Notes: generated by a model from the letters alone, not told the origin. A DNA stretch of 64,000 bases from Thioclava dalianensis (GCF_000715505.1 NZ_JHEH01000010.1:1-64000), one strand, 5' to 3'. Counted from the stretch's first letter, positions 16,941 to 26,683 are shown. A program made the numbers and translations.

Positions 16941-19037
16941 CTAACCATTGAGATCACGCAGCAGGCGGCTGTGTTTGCGCAGCTCGGCCAGGACCGCGCC
17001 AAACCGCGTCAGACCGCGCGCCTGCAACACCGCTGAGAGCTTGAGAAACGCCTCCGCCGTGGCCACCGTATCGCCAAGCGCCGTGTGGCGCGCCTCCTCG
17101 GGAATGGTGATCCCCAGCCGATGGGCCAGCGCGTCGAGCGTGTGGGTCTGCGATTGGCCAAACACCACCGCCGAGAGCAACACCGTATCGAGCACCGGAT
17201 TGTCGAACCGCGCGCCAATCTCGTCCTGCCTGCGGGTGAGAAAAGCCATGTCGAAAGGCGCGTTATGGGCCACAAGCACCGCGCCTTCGGCAAAGCGGTG
17301 AAACTGACGAACAGCCTCGGGGACCGAGCAGGCGCCTTGAACCATCGCATCGGAAATCCCATGGATCGCCGCCGCCTGCGCCGGGATCGGACGGCCCGGA
17401 TCCACCAGCATGTCGAACACCTCCCCCGCGACGCGCCGCCCGTTGACGATGCGCACCGCCGCGATTTGCACGATCTCATCGCCCGCCTCGGGCGCAAGCC
17501 CGGTCGTTTCGGTGTCAAACACCACGTAAGTCAGATCGGCGAGCGGCGTCTCGGCAATCGTGCCGGTCGCCCCCCGCGCAAGCAGATCGAAATCATAGAC
17601 CACCCGGCGCGTTGCGGGGGCCGGGCGCGCGGTGACGTGGCGTGCCTCGCGCAGCGGCAGGCAGAGCCGCCCGCGCCCGTCGGGCAGCGTCTCGGGCCAG
17701 ATTTCGGTGGCATGGATCTGCAGCACGCGCCGCCCGGTCAGCTCTGCCCCCCCGGTATCGAGCGGCTGATCGAGCCAGCTCTCCAGCGCGCGGATCTCGA
17801 CCGGCGCACCGACCCATTCCAGCGCGATCAAAGCCCCCACCCCCTCTTGCATGATCTCAAGGCGCAGGTTGTCGCGCGGGCGCAGATGCCGCGCCAAATT
17901 TGCAAGCAAGGCCACCAGCTCGAAGCCCTCGCAGCGCAGCATCAGCGCGGCACTCACTGGCAAAAGCGCGCCGCCCTCAGCCTCGACCCGCGCCGCCACC
18001 GCCTGCCCCAGATCCGAGGCCCGGATCATCGAGAGCGGCCACCAATCCGCCCGGGTGGCCTCGTGTCGCGCGAAGACATCGTGGATCGCATCGGAGAGCT
18101 GGCGCGTCTCGCTGCGGGCCGCCGCGCGGATCGGATCGCGCGCCGGATCTGTGCCCGCCTCATCCGGGCCGGTCAGTACGTCGATCAAGGATTGCAGCGC
18201 GGCGGCGGGGCGTCGAATGCGCTCGAACAGCTCATCGATCAGCTGCGTACGTGCATGGTGGGTGGCCATGTCGCCCGACACATCGCGCAGCGTCAGAACA
18301 TAGCCCGGGTGCCCCCCGGCCTGCGCATCCTGCGGTACGGCCAGCCGCCGCATCCGCGCGGCCAGCACCAAACCCCCATCGACCGTGGCACAGAGCAGAT
18401 CGGTCGCAGCTTCAGGATCTTTCGTCATACCAAGCCGCTCATAGGCATGCGAAATCGGCCCGGCGGTGAGGTATTCGAAGACCCGCCGATCGAGCCCCGG
18501 CGCATGGGCTGACCCCAGAAGATCCACCGCAGCCCCGTTGTAAAACGCGATCTGATGCTCAGCGGTGCAGAGCAACACGCCCACCGGGACATCTGCCAGC
18601 AAGGCCTCAAGGCGCTCTTTTTCCTCTGCAAGCCGGGTCGTCTCGCGCGCGACCACTGTGTTCAGCGCGTGGCGGGTCTCGGAGAGCGTCTGCGCCATGG
18701 CCCCCGCAGCCGGGGTCAGATCGCCGAGAAAGGGGGCATCGCGGGTCTCGATTTGCGCGCCCGCATCCGCCGCGCCATGCGCGCGCAACAGCCCTGCGAG
18801 CCGCTCAACCGGTTTGACGAGATGGGTGTCGAAAAACAGCCAAAGCCCCGCGATCAGGCCGAGGCTGACAAAGCCCGCAGCAATCCCGCCCGCGAGCATC
18901 GGGCTGCGCAGATCGGGCGCAGGCTCGCGCGTATAGCCAAGGATCAGCCCGCCTGCCAGCGCCGCCAGAACACCCACGGCCAGCGCCGCGAACAACAACA
19001 GCACCCGGAGCCGCAGGCTGAACCGGGCACCGGACAT
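16941..19037 (-). CDS. membrane PAS/kinase-like protein fused to a DnaQ-type 3'-5' exonuclease
   Basis: A 698-residue fusion. Two N-terminal membrane helices (about 10-35 and 46-68) are followed by a HAMP-like linker, a coiled coil, a PAS-like domain (about 140-270), a helical segment resembling the dimerisation domain of a histidine kinase but with FERIRRPAAAL where the phospho-accepting His would be, and a degenerate ATPase-like region. Residues 504-690 are a DEDDh exonuclease: FDTETTG (Asp508, Glu510), AHNAPFD (Asp596), HTALGD (His651, Asp656), all catalytic residues present. It overlaps the upstream response-regulator gene (TGATG) and ends the acetate/symporter gene group. Confidence 0.85.
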   Translation of the reverse strand: MSGARFSLRLRVLLLFAALAVGVLAALAGGLILGYTREPAPDLRSPMLAGGIAAGFVSLGLIAGLWLFFDTHLVKPVERLAGLLRAHGAADAGAQIETRDAPFLGDLTPAAGAMAQTLSETRHALNTVVARETTRLAEEKERLEALLADVPVGVLLCTAEHQIAFYNGAAVDLLGSAHAPGLDRRVFEYLTAGPISHAYERLGMTKDPEAATDLLCATVDGGLVLAARMRRLAVPQDAQAGGHPGYVLTLRDVSGDMATHHARTQLIDELFERIRRPAAALQSLIDVLTGPDEAGTDPARDPIRAAARSETRQLSDAIHDVFARHEATRADWWPLSMIRASDLGQAVAARVEAEGGALLPVSAALMLRCEGFELVALLANLARHLRPRDNLRLEIMQEGVGALIALEWVGAPVEIRALESWLDQPLDTGGAELTGRRVLQIHATEIWPETLPDGRGRLCLPLREARHVTARPAPATRRVVYDFDLLARGATGTIAETPLADLTYVVFDTETTGLAPEAGDEIVQIAAVRIVNGRRVAGEVFDMLVDPGRPIPAQAAAIHGISDAMVQGACSVPEAVRQFHRFAEGAVLVAHNAPFDMAFLTRRQDEIGARFDNPVLDTVLLSAVVFGQSQTHTLDALAHRLGITIPEEARHTALGDTVATAEAFLKLSAVLQARGLTRFGAVLAELRKHSRLLRDLNG

Positions 19038-19429
19038 CAGGCCGAGGCCTCGTCGAGAATGCGGCGCAGCTCGGCGCGCAGCTCGCCCAGCTCGAAGGGC
19101 TTGGCGATAAAGCCATCCGCGCCAAGCGCGAGGCCCTTGCGCCGCTCCATCGCCGAGCCGCGCGCGGTCATCATCAGGATGCGCACATCGGCCAGCGCCG
19201 CATCGGCGCGCACCTTCTGGCAGATTTCATAGCCCGACACTTCGGGCAGCATCACGTCGAGCAAAACGAGGTCCGGGCGGGTCTCGCGGATTTTCTCAAG
19301 CGCGCCGCGCCCGGTTGCGATCCGCTCATGCGCATAGCCCTCGCGCCCCATCAGGTAATCGAGCGCGATGGCGATGTTATCCTCATCCTCCACGATCAGC
19401 ACATGCTGTGTCTTGCCCGGCTCGCCCAT
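19037..19429 (-). CDS. single-domain response regulator (CheY-like)
   Basis: A 130-residue stand-alone receiver domain. The acidic pair is EDED near residues 14-17, the phospho-accepting Asp is in LLDVMLP (about residue 55), the switch Thr is in MMTARG and the conserved Lys in IAKPFE. There is no output domain. The stop overlaps the start of the exonuclease fusion gene. Because the neighbouring kinase-like protein lacks its own phospho-His, the phosphodonor must come from elsewhere. Confidence 0.92.
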   Translation of the reverse strand: MGEPGKTQHVLIVEDEDNIAIALDYLMGREGYAHERIATGRGALEKIRETRPDLVLLDVMLPEVSGYEICQKVRADAALADVRILMMTARGSAMERRKGLALGADGFIAKPFELGELRAELRRILDEASA

Positions 19430-19433
19430 CCCT

Positions 19434-19970
19434 TTATCCTTTCGCGCAGACCGCTTGCAGCCCCGGATCTTGGGCGCTCAGCTTGACCCATTTGCCGCCC
19501 GAAAGCGTACCGTCACTATTCAGACTGGCCCCGGCGATCAGGTCCGCCCGCTGCCCATCGTCGCAATTATACACCGTCGGCACGGTTTGCAGCGGCTGCC
19601 AGCGCCCGATCAGCAGCAGGTCGGTTTCGGCCAGATCCGGACGGCTGGCAATCGGATGGGTGACCTGCGCGCCATCGACAGCCATGAAGCGCGTCACCAT
19701 CGGCACGAGATAGGTCCAGGGCCGCCACGCGACCCGCTCATCCACCGCTTGCAGCACCACCACCGTGTCAGGCATGGCGTCGCGGGTGTGCGGATACCAG
19801 CTATACTCGTTCCAGATCGTGTAGCCGATCAGCGCCGCTCCGATCGCGGCCGGCATCGCCCATTTGGGCAGTTTCTGACCACGGAATTTCTTGCTCATGT
19901 GGTTGAGCAGGAACATCACCAGCGCCGCGAGAGAGCCTGCCGCAATGGTCGAGATAAAGTCGTTGGTCAT
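19434..19970 (-). CDS. hypothetical membrane-anchored protein
   Basis: A 178-residue protein with two N-terminal hydrophobic segments (about 6-24 and 39-57, LPKWAMPAAIGAALIGYTIW) and a soluble C-terminal domain facing the periplasm or outside. I do not recognise a family. It begins 8 bases after the DUF294 gene and ends 4 bases before the response regulator, so it belongs to the same transcript. A single close cysteine pair (Cys146 and the C-terminal Cys) could form a disulfide. Confidence 0.75.
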   Translation of the reverse strand: MTNDFISTIAAGSLAALVMFLLNHMSKKFRGQKLPKWAMPAAIGAALIGYTIWNEYSWYPHTRDAMPDTVVVLQAVDERVAWRPWTYLVPMVTRFMAVDGAQVTHPIASRPDLAETDLLLIGRWQPLQTVPTVYNCDDGQRADLIAGASLNSDGTLSGGKWVKLSAQDPGLQAVCAKG

Positions 19971-19978
19971 GGAGCGTC

Positions 19979-21808
19979 CTAACTGATCGGGCCTTTGCCG
20001 TGGCCCAAGGCGGATTGCATGGTGCGCACGACGACAAAGGCATCGCGCAGGTGGGAGCGTTCGAAATCCGACAGATCGGAGGGGGCGAGGTAGTTGTCGG
20101 GCGCACGCCCCGAGCGGATCAGATGCGCCTGATTTTCAAGCCTGCGCGCGGCGATCAGGTCATAGGCCTCGATCAGATCGCGCGCGCCCGAATGCGAAAG
20201 CTGACCCGCCGCCTCCGCCGCGATCAGCCGGGCGCGGGTATTGACCTCGGGCAGACGCCCGCGCAGCGCATAGACCCGCGCGAGATCGGCCACCGGCACG
20301 ACGCCGTTATGCTTCATGTCGATATGGTTGCGATGCTCGCCCGAGCGGATCGTGGCAAAGCCGCGCAGCAGGCCCAGAGGCGGCGTATGTTTGAGCGAAT
20401 TGGCGATCATATGCGCCACGAAAATCGAATTCTTCGACGCCTGCTCGAGCGTTACCTCTTGCAGCCCCGCAAAAAGCCCCGCACCGCCGCCGCCGATTGC
20501 GCGCAGATCGAACATCACCGAGGCCAGCATCTGCGCCTCGGGATTGGGGGTGGCGATCCAGCCCTCGAAATAGGATCGCCAGACCCGCACCGGCTGGCAC
20601 CAGCGCGGATTGGTGGCCATCATATTGCCCGGGCAATAGACATAGCCGCAGGCATTGAGCCCATCCGAGACGATCCGCGCCAGCGCGTGGAAATAGGTCA
20701 TATCCTGCGCGCCCACCGCATCATCGAGGATCAGGCAATTGTCCTGATCGGACACCCCGGTCTGCTCGCGTCGGCCCTGACTGCCACAGGCCATCCAGAG
20801 GTAGGGCACAGGTGGCGCGCCCAGCTCGGCCTCGGCCATCGCAAGCAAGCGGCGCGTCACCGCATCCGCGATATCGGTGATCAGCCGGGTCACGACCTCA
20901 TGGGTGTGATGCCCGCCCACGAGCTGCATCAGAAGCTGCGGAATGCGCGCGGTGACGGCGGCCATATCGGCCACGTCCACAGCGCCCGCCACATCGCGGA
21001 TCAGCACCGCCGAAGAGACGGCCTGAAAGCGGGTCAGATCGGTCTGGGTGACCATCCCGACAAACCGACCCTGATCCATGATCGGCAAATGGCCGATCCG
21101 CTTTTCCAGCATGACATTCAACAGATCCGAGCCCAGCGCATCGGGGCCAAGCGTCACCGGATCGGCTGTCATCACCGCCTGAACTTGTGTCTCGGGCAGG
21201 CGTCCCTCGGCCAGAACCTTATTGGTCAGGTCGCGCTGCGTAAGGATACCGCGCAGCGCGCCGTCAGCGCCGATCACCACCAGCGACGAGATCTGCTGGT
21301 CACGCATCAGCCGGGCGGCCTCGGCCACGGTGGCATCCGGCGCACAGGAGATCGGCTTGCGCGTCATCAGATCGGCGATCTTCATCGTGGTAATCGAGGG
21401 GCTGCGCGGCTCCGAGCTGCGCGCCCGATTGAAAAACCGCGCAAAGCTCGGCACGTCGTGCAAGAGCGCGCGGAACGGCTCGGGCGGCAAGACCAGCAGC
21501 ACCGTCTCGGCGCTCGCCGTGGCGCGGGTCGCAGCCAGCCCGTCGCGCATCAGCCCGCGCTCGCCAAATGTGTTTCGCGGTCCAAGGATCGAGACCAGCG
21601 CACCGTTGGAATCCGTGATTTCGACCGCGCCGCGCTCGATCAGATAGATCCCCTCAAGCGGGCGGCCATAGGTATAGATGCAGGCCCCGGCCTTGACCTC
21701 CCTGCGGCGGAAGGAACTGGCAACAGCCTCCAGCTCGTTGCGCGGCAGGGTGTCATAGGGATGAACGGTTTCAAGAAACGCGAGGATCGGTGTCGGATCG
21801 GCGCTCAT
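19979..21808 (-). CDS. cNMP-binding / CBS / DUF294 nucleotidyltransferase-like protein
   Basis: A 609-residue cytosolic regulatory protein. Order of domains: cyclic-nucleotide-binding fold (about 15-130, ending GERGLMRDGLAATRATA), two CBS domains (about 145-265, DLMTRKPISCAPDATVAEAA and VMTADPVTLGPDAL), a DUF294 putative nucleotidyltransferase with GSQGRREQTGVSDQDN (about 335-350), and a helical C-terminal domain. Such proteins usually accompany VC2705-type sodium:solute symporters, as here, and probably sense nucleotides or covalently modify a partner; the target is unknown. The gene is separated from the symporter by an apparent terminator, so it may have its own promoter. Confidence 0.9.
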   Translation of the reverse strand: MSADPTPILAFLETVHPYDTLPRNELEAVASSFRRREVKAGACIYTYGRPLEGIYLIERGAVEITDSNGALVSILGPRNTFGERGLMRDGLAATRATASAETVLLVLPPEPFRALLHDVPSFARFFNRARSSEPRSPSITTMKIADLMTRKPISCAPDATVAEAARLMRDQQISSLVVIGADGALRGILTQRDLTNKVLAEGRLPETQVQAVMTADPVTLGPDALGSDLLNVMLEKRIGHLPIMDQGRFVGMVTQTDLTRFQAVSSAVLIRDVAGAVDVADMAAVTARIPQLLMQLVGGHHTHEVVTRLITDIADAVTRRLLAMAEAELGAPPVPYLWMACGSQGRREQTGVSDQDNCLILDDAVGAQDMTYFHALARIVSDGLNACGYVYCPGNMMATNPRWCQPVRVWRSYFEGWIATPNPEAQMLASVMFDLRAIGGGGAGLFAGLQEVTLEQASKNSIFVAHMIANSLKHTPPLGLLRGFATIRSGEHRNHIDMKHNGVVPVADLARVYALRGRLPEVNTRARLIAAEAAGQLSHSGARDLIEAYDLIAARRLENQAHLIRSGRAPDNYLAPSDLSDFERSHLRDAFVVVRTMQSALGHGKGPIS

Positions 21809-21825
21809 GATCTCGGTCCTTTGGG

Positions 21826-21857
21826 GGAAAAGAGGCGCCCCGCACCAACGGGACGCC
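21826..21857 (-). terminator. terminator or attenuator between symporter and DUF294 gene
   Basis: Read leftward, GGCGTCCCG-TTGGTG-CGGGGCGCC forms a 9-bp stem with one G-U pair and is followed by TCTTTTCC. A second GC-rich hairpin (GTCGGGC / GCCCGAC) lies just before it, around 21872-21901. It probably lowers expression of the signalling genes relative to the symporter. Confidence 0.6.
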
Positions 21858-21910
21858 CCGGGAAACGTCTGGGTCGGGCAGGGCCTTACGCCCCCGCCCG
21901 ACGCGTGGTT

Positions 21911-23671
21911 TCAGTGGTCGGTCGCAGCCCCCGCCCCGCGCGGGATACGGATCGACTCGACCAGTTCCTTGATGTCCTCGGGCGTGTCTTTCGTCGCGTT
22001 CGACACCACGAAGGCGGTGATGAAGTTGAGAACCGCACCGACAGCCCCGAAGGAGGTCGACTTGATCGAGAGGATCATCGGGTCCGCATCCGTGAAGCTG
22101 TTGGTGCCGGGGATGAAGAACCAACCCTTGTGCAAGAAGATGTAGACCACCGTCGTCACGAGACCGACAAGCATCCCCGCAACCGCGCCGGAGTTGTTGA
22201 TCCGTTTCGAGAAGATCCCCATCATCAGCGCAGGGAAGATCGAGCTCGCCGCAAGGCCGAAGGCCAGCGCAACCGTCTGGGCCGCAAAGCCCGGCGGGTT
22301 GAGACCGAGATAGGTCGCCACCACGACCGCCACCGCCATCGAGATCCGGGCCGCCAACAGCTCGCCCTTCTCTGAGATGCCGGGGTTGATCTGCGACTTG
22401 ATCAGGTCATGCGAAACGGCAGACGAAATTGCCATCAGCAGGCCCGCAGCCGTCGAGAGCGCCGCGGCCAAACCACCGGCTGCCACCAGCGCGATCACCC
22501 ACCCCGGAAGGTTTGCGATCTCGGGGTTGGCCAGCGTGATGATGTCGCGGTTCACGGTCAGCTCGTTGGCGGGCTTACCGTCGGTCGGGTCCTTATAGGC
22601 GTTGTATTCAATCCGGCCATCGCCGTTCTTGTCGTCGAAGGTCAGAAGCCCGGTCTTGGCCCAGTTGCGCACCCAAGCGAGGTTCGCATCGTTGTCGATC
22701 GCGCTCAGCTCAATCGCAGGCTGGCTCACGCCTTCAGGATAGAAGGTGTTGATCAGGTTCAAACGCGCCATCGCACCCACAGCCGGGGCCGTAAGGTACA
22801 GAAGGGCGATGAAGACAAGCGCCCAGCCCGCCGAGCTGCGCGCATCCGCCACTTTCGGCACGGTGAAGAAGCGCACGATGACATGGGGCAGACCGGCGGT
22901 ACCGATCATCAGCGTCATCGTGAACAGGAACAGGTTGAGCGTGGTGTCATGCTGGCCGGTATAGGACTGGAAGCCAAGATCGGTGACCAGACTGTTGAGC
23001 GTCGAGAGCAGCGGCTGACTGGTACTGGTATCGGTCGAGAACAGACCGAGCGCCGGGATCGGGTTGCCCGTCAGCTGAAGCGCGATGAAGATCGCCGGGA
23101 TCGTATAGGCGATGATCAGCACGATGTACTGTGCCACCTGCGTGTAGGTGATGCCCTTCATGCCGCCCAACACTGCATAGAGGAACACGATAGCCGCGCC
23201 AATGAAGAGGCCGGTCGTGTTGTCCACTTCGAGGAAGCGCGAGAACGCCACGCCAACGCCGGTCATCTGACCGATCACATAGGTGATCGAGGCGACGATC
23301 AGGCAGATCACGGCCACGGTGCGCGCGGTCTGGCTGTAGAACCGGTCGCCGATGAATTCCGGGACCGTATATTTGCCGAATTTGCGCAGATAGGGCGCAA
23401 GCAGCATGGCCAGCAGCACATAGCCACCCGTCCAGCCCATCAGATAGGCCGAGGTGTCGTAACCACCGAATGCGATGATGCCCGCCATCGAGATGAACGA
23501 GGCGGCCGACATCCAGTCAGCGCCCGTGGCCATGCCGTTGACGACCGGATGCACGCCGCGACCTGCGGCGTAGAACTCGGATGTGGAGCCCGCACGGGCC
23601 CAGATCGCGATGCCGATGTAGAGCACGAATGTCGCGCCCACCACCAGTAGGTTAAGGGTAAACTGATCCAT
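21911..23671 (-). CDS. sodium:solute symporter, VC2705/ActP-like (acetate uptake candidate)
   Basis: A 586-residue inner-membrane transporter of the SSS family with about 13 helices. It opens with FVLYIGIAIWARAGSTSEFY and the conserved GMATGADWMSAASFISMAG segment involved in sodium and substrate binding. The position in a unit with acs suggests acetate or a related short acid as substrate, taken up with sodium. A long hydrophilic loop (about 320-385) is typical of the VC2705 subfamily and distinguishes it from classical ActP. It starts 24 bases after the DUF4212 gene, its usual partner. Confidence 0.92.
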   Translation of the reverse strand: MDQFTLNLLVVGATFVLYIGIAIWARAGSTSEFYAAGRGVHPVVNGMATGADWMSAASFISMAGIIAFGGYDTSAYLMGWTGGYVLLAMLLAPYLRKFGKYTVPEFIGDRFYSQTARTVAVICLIVASITYVIGQMTGVGVAFSRFLEVDNTTGLFIGAAIVFLYAVLGGMKGITYTQVAQYIVLIIAYTIPAIFIALQLTGNPIPALGLFSTDTSTSQPLLSTLNSLVTDLGFQSYTGQHDTTLNLFLFTMTLMIGTAGLPHVIVRFFTVPKVADARSSAGWALVFIALLYLTAPAVGAMARLNLINTFYPEGVSQPAIELSAIDNDANLAWVRNWAKTGLLTFDDKNGDGRIEYNAYKDPTDGKPANELTVNRDIITLANPEIANLPGWVIALVAAGGLAAALSTAAGLLMAISSAVSHDLIKSQINPGISEKGELLAARISMAVAVVVATYLGLNPPGFAAQTVALAFGLAASSIFPALMMGIFSKRINNSGAVAGMLVGLVTTVVYIFLHKGWFFIPGTNSFTDADPMILSIKSTSFGAVGAVLNFITAFVVSNATKDTPEDIKELVESIRIPRGAGAATDH

Positions 23672-23695
23672 CCCTCATACTCCTCCCTGAGTATT

Positions 23696-23953
23696 TTATT
23701 CTTCGACGCCGTACTCGCGATCGAGTTTGTTCATCCGCCACGCGTAGACGAAGATGAGCACAAGAAATACGAGGATCGAGCCCTGCTGGGCGAACCAGAA
23801 GCTAAGATCGGTGCCGCCGAATTTGATGCCCGACAGCATCGGGCGCAGCAGGATGCCGAAGCCGAAAGATACGACGAACCAGATCACCAATGAGATCTGG
23901 ATCATCCGGATATTCGCCTTCCAATAGGCGTTGGACGATGATGTGTCCGCCAT
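23696..23953 (-). CDS. DUF4212 small membrane partner of the symporter
   Basis: An 85-residue protein with two membrane helices (SLVIWFVVSFGFGILLRPML and WFAQQGSILVFLVLIFVYAW), the usual small subunit encoded before VC2705-type symporters, comparable to YjcH before ActP. Start chosen at ATG 23953 (MADTSSSNAYWKANIRM) with GGAG about 10 bases upstream; an ATG five codons earlier at 23968 is possible. Confidence 0.9.
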   Translation of the reverse strand: MADTSSSNAYWKANIRMIQISLVIWFVVSFGFGILLRPMLSGIKFGGTDLSFWFAQQGSILVFLVLIFVYAWRMNKLDREYGVEE

Positions 23954-24020
23954 AAGCGTTACTCCCATAACAATGTCTCCCAAGGCTGGCCCCCTCCCCG
24001 GGGCCAACCGCTCCCTCACA

Positions 24021-24713
24021 TCAGGTCGATACGCGCGAAACGATCGTCCCGAGCTCCGAAGCGATCGTGTCGATGGAGCCCATCGCGTCGATCTCTTCGA
24101 GAACACCGAGCGCCCGGTAATGGGCGATCAGTGGCGCCGTCTGCGCGTGGTAGGCCTCCAGCCTTGCACGCGCCGTCTCGGCTGTGTCGTCGGCCCGGCG
24201 CTTGAACTCCGTGCCTCCGCAAGTGTCGCAAACGCCCGAAGTCGCGGGCTGTTTGAAATCGTCGTGATAGCCTTCGCCGCAGGCCGCACAGCTATAGCGC
24301 CCCGCGACCCGCGCGATCATTGCGTCATCATCGACGCGCAGGCTGATCGCGGCGGTCACCGCCTGCCCCGCATCGGCCAGAAGCCCATCGAGCGCTTCGG
24401 CCTGCGCGGCGGTGCGCGGAAACCCGTCAAGGATCACTCCGCGCGCCACGTCAGGTTCCGCCATTCGGTCGCGCAGGATCTCGAGCACGATCTCGTCCGA
24501 GACCAAGCCGCCGCTTTCCATGACGGACTTCGCAGCCAGCCCGGCGGGTGTTTTCGCGGCAACCGCTGCACGCAGCAGATCGCCGGTCGAGAGCTGCACA
24601 AGGCCGACGCGTTCTTCAAGCAGGCGCGCCTGCGTGCCTTTGCCCGCGCCGGGCGGACCCAGCAGGATCAGCACCGCAGAGCAGGTCTCGGTCATTGGAT
24701 CATGCCGCCCCAT
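24021..24713 (-). CDS. adk: adenylate kinase (zinc-lid type)
   Basis: A 230-residue long-form adenylate kinase converting AMP and ATP to two ADP. The P-loop is GPPGAGKGT (about residues 19-27); DGFPRT and the LID domain with four cysteines (Cys142, 145, 162, 165) that should bind zinc are present. The ATG at 24713 overlaps the acs stop (TGATG); ATG 24695 is an alternative start. Because Acs releases AMP, co-transcription would allow recycling of AMP beside its source. Most bacteria carry their housekeeping adk in a ribosomal-protein operon, so this may be a second copy. Confidence 0.92.
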   Translation of the reverse strand: MGRHDPMTETCSAVLILLGPPGAGKGTQARLLEERVGLVQLSTGDLLRAAVAAKTPAGLAAKSVMESGGLVSDEIVLEILRDRMAEPDVARGVILDGFPRTAAQAEALDGLLADAGQAVTAAISLRVDDDAMIARVAGRYSCAACGEGYHDDFKQPATSGVCDTCGGTEFKRRADDTAETARARLEAYHAQTAPLIAHYRALGVLEEIDAMGSIDTIASELGTIVSRVST

Positions 24714-26683
24714 CAGCCCTTATTTCCCCGATTTGCGATCAGGTCATCGACGACGGACGGATCGGCCAGCGTCGAAATATCGCCAAGGCTGCCATGGTCG
24801 TTTTCGGCGATCTTGCGCAGGATGCGGCGCATGATCTTGCCCGAGCGGGTTTTCGGCAGGCCCGGCGCCCATTGGATGATATCGGGCTTGGCAATCGGGC
24901 CGATCTCGGTGCGCACCCAAGTCTCCAGCTCTTTGCGCAGCGCATCGCTGGGGTCTTGGCCGTTCATCAGCGTGACATAGGCGTAGATGCCCTGCCCCTT
25001 GACCTCATGCGGGTAGCCCACAACGGCGGCCTCAGCGACGGCGGAATGCGCAACCAGCGCGCTTTCGACCTCGGCCGTGCCCATCCGATGGCCCGAGACG
25101 TTGATCACGTCGTCCACACGACCGGTGATCCAGTAATAGCCATCCTCATCGCGACGGCAGCCATCGCCGGTGAAGTAATAGCCTTTGTACTGGCTGAAAT
25201 AGGTCTCTTGGAACCGCTCGTGATCGCCCCAGACGGTGCGCATCTGACCCGGCCAGCTATCGGCGATGCACAAGACGCCCTCGGCCTCGGTCGCCTCTTG
25301 CACCTCTGCGGTCTGCGGATCGAGCACCACCGGCGCCACACCGAAGAAAGGCAGCGTTGCAGAGCCCGGCTTGGCCGCGATGGCACCGGGCAGCGGGGTC
25401 AGCATATGCCCGCCGGTTTCAGTCTGCCAGAACGTGTCGACGATGGGACATTTGCCCTTGCCGACATGCTGATCATACCAGATCCACGCCTCGGGATTGA
25501 TCGGCTCGCCCACGGTGCCCAGCACCTTGAGCGAGGACAGGTCGTATTTCTCGACCCATTCCGCACCTTGCCCCATCAGCGCGCGGATCGCGGTGGGCGC
25601 GGTGTAGAACTGGTTGACCTTGTGCTTTTCGCACACGGCCCAGAACCGGCCCGCATCGGGATAGGTCGGCACGCCCTCGAACATCAGCGTGGTCGCGCCA
25701 TTGGCCAGCGGCCCGTAGACGATATAGCTGTGCCCCGTGACCCATCCGACATCGGCAGTACACCAGAAGACATCGCCGTCATGATAGTCGAACGTGTATT
25801 GATGCGTCATCGCGGCATAGACGAGATATCCGCCCGTCGTATGCACCACCCCTTTGGGCTTCCCGGTGGAGCCCGAGGTATAGAGGATGAACAGTGGATC
25901 TTCGGCATTCATCGGGCGCGGCGGGCAGTCAGGACTTGCGGTCTCCATCAGGGCTTTGACATCCACATCGCGGCCCTCGACCCAAGTGGTCTGGTCGCCG
26001 GTATGTTTCACGACAAGGCAGCGCACCTTGTCAGAGCAATGCAAGAGCGCCTTGTCCGCATTGGCCTTGAGCGCAGTCGAGCGCCCGCCCCGCGGCGCCC
26101 CGTCCGCGGTGATCACCAGCTTGGCCCCGGAATCGTTGATACGATTGGCCAGCGCGTCGGGTGAGAATCCTGCAAAGACGATCGAATGCACCGCCCCGAT
26201 CCGGGTGCAGGCCAGCATCGCATAGGCGGCCTCGGGGATCATCGGCAGGTAGATCACCACCCGGTCGCCGCGCATCACGCCTTGGCTGAGCAGCACATTG
26301 GCGAAGCGATTCACCTTCTCGCTCAGCTCGCGATAGGTGATGTGCTGGGCCGGTGCATCCGGGCTGTCGGGCTCAAAAATGATTGCTGTCTGATCGGCGC
26401 GGGTCGCCAGATGACGGTCGACGCAATTGACCGAGGCATTCAGCACCCCGTCCTCGAACCACTTGATCGAGACATTTCCGTAGGTGAAATCGGTGTTCTT
26501 GACCTTGGTATAGGGCGTGATCCAGTCAAGCCGCTTGCCCTCGCGCGCCCAGAACCCCTCGGGATCGTCCATCGATTCCCGATACATCTCACGATATTTC
26601 GCAGCATCTGCGTGGGCATTCTCAAATCCCGCAGGGATATCCTTCTTGGCCGGGATGTGATGCGCTTGGTCCTGAGCCGTCAT
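24713..26683 (-). CDS. acsA: acetyl-CoA synthetase
   Basis: A 656-residue ANL-superfamily enzyme making acetyl-CoA from acetate, CoA and ATP through acetyl-AMP. The P-loop-like motif [14 protein letters not shown], the conserved GWVTGHSY and WQTETGG segments and the C-terminal TRSGKIMRR with the catalytic, acetylation-sensitive Lys are present. GGAGG lies 6 bases before the ATG. It heads the leftward acetate gene group with adk, DUF4212 and the symporter. Its upstream region holds candidate ScfR/RamB-type sites. Confidence 0.97.
   Translation of the reverse strand: MTAQDQAHHIPAKKDIPAGFENAHADAAKYREMYRESMDDPEGFWAREGKRLDWITPYTKVKNTDFTYGNVSIKWFEDGVLNASVNCVDRHLATRADQTAIIFEPDSPDAPAQHITYRELSEKVNRFANVLLSQGVMRGDRVVIYLPMIPEAAYAMLACTRIGAVHSIVFAGFSPDALANRINDSGAKLVITADGAPRGGRSTALKANADKALLHCSDKVRCLVVKHTGDQTTWVEGRDVDVKALMETASPDCPPRPMNAEDPLFILYTSGSTGKPKGVVHTTGGYLVYAAMTHQYTFDYHDGDVFWCTADVGWVTGHSYIVYGPLANGATTLMFEGVPTYPDAGRFWAVCEKHKVNQFYTAPTAIRALMGQGAEWVEKYDLSSLKVLGTVGEPINPEAWIWYDQHVGKGKCPIVDTFWQTETGGHMLTPLPGAIAAKPGSATLPFFGVAPVVLDPQTAEVQEATEAEGVLCIADSWPGQMRTVWGDHERFQETYFSQYKGYYFTGDGCRRDEDGYYWITGRVDDVINVSGHRMGTAEVESALVAHSAVAEAAVVGYPHEVKGQGIYAYVTLMNGQDPSDALRKELETWVRTEIGPIAKPDIIQWAPGLPKTRSGKIMRRILRKIAENDHGSLGDISTLADPSVVDDLIANRGNKG

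Noticed and set aside
20000-22375. Very long plus-strand open frame opposite DUF294 and the symporter
   Set aside because: Rich in Arg, His and Gln with no domain or signal; it mirrors the codon bias of the genes on the other strand and is a typical high-GC antisense artefact.
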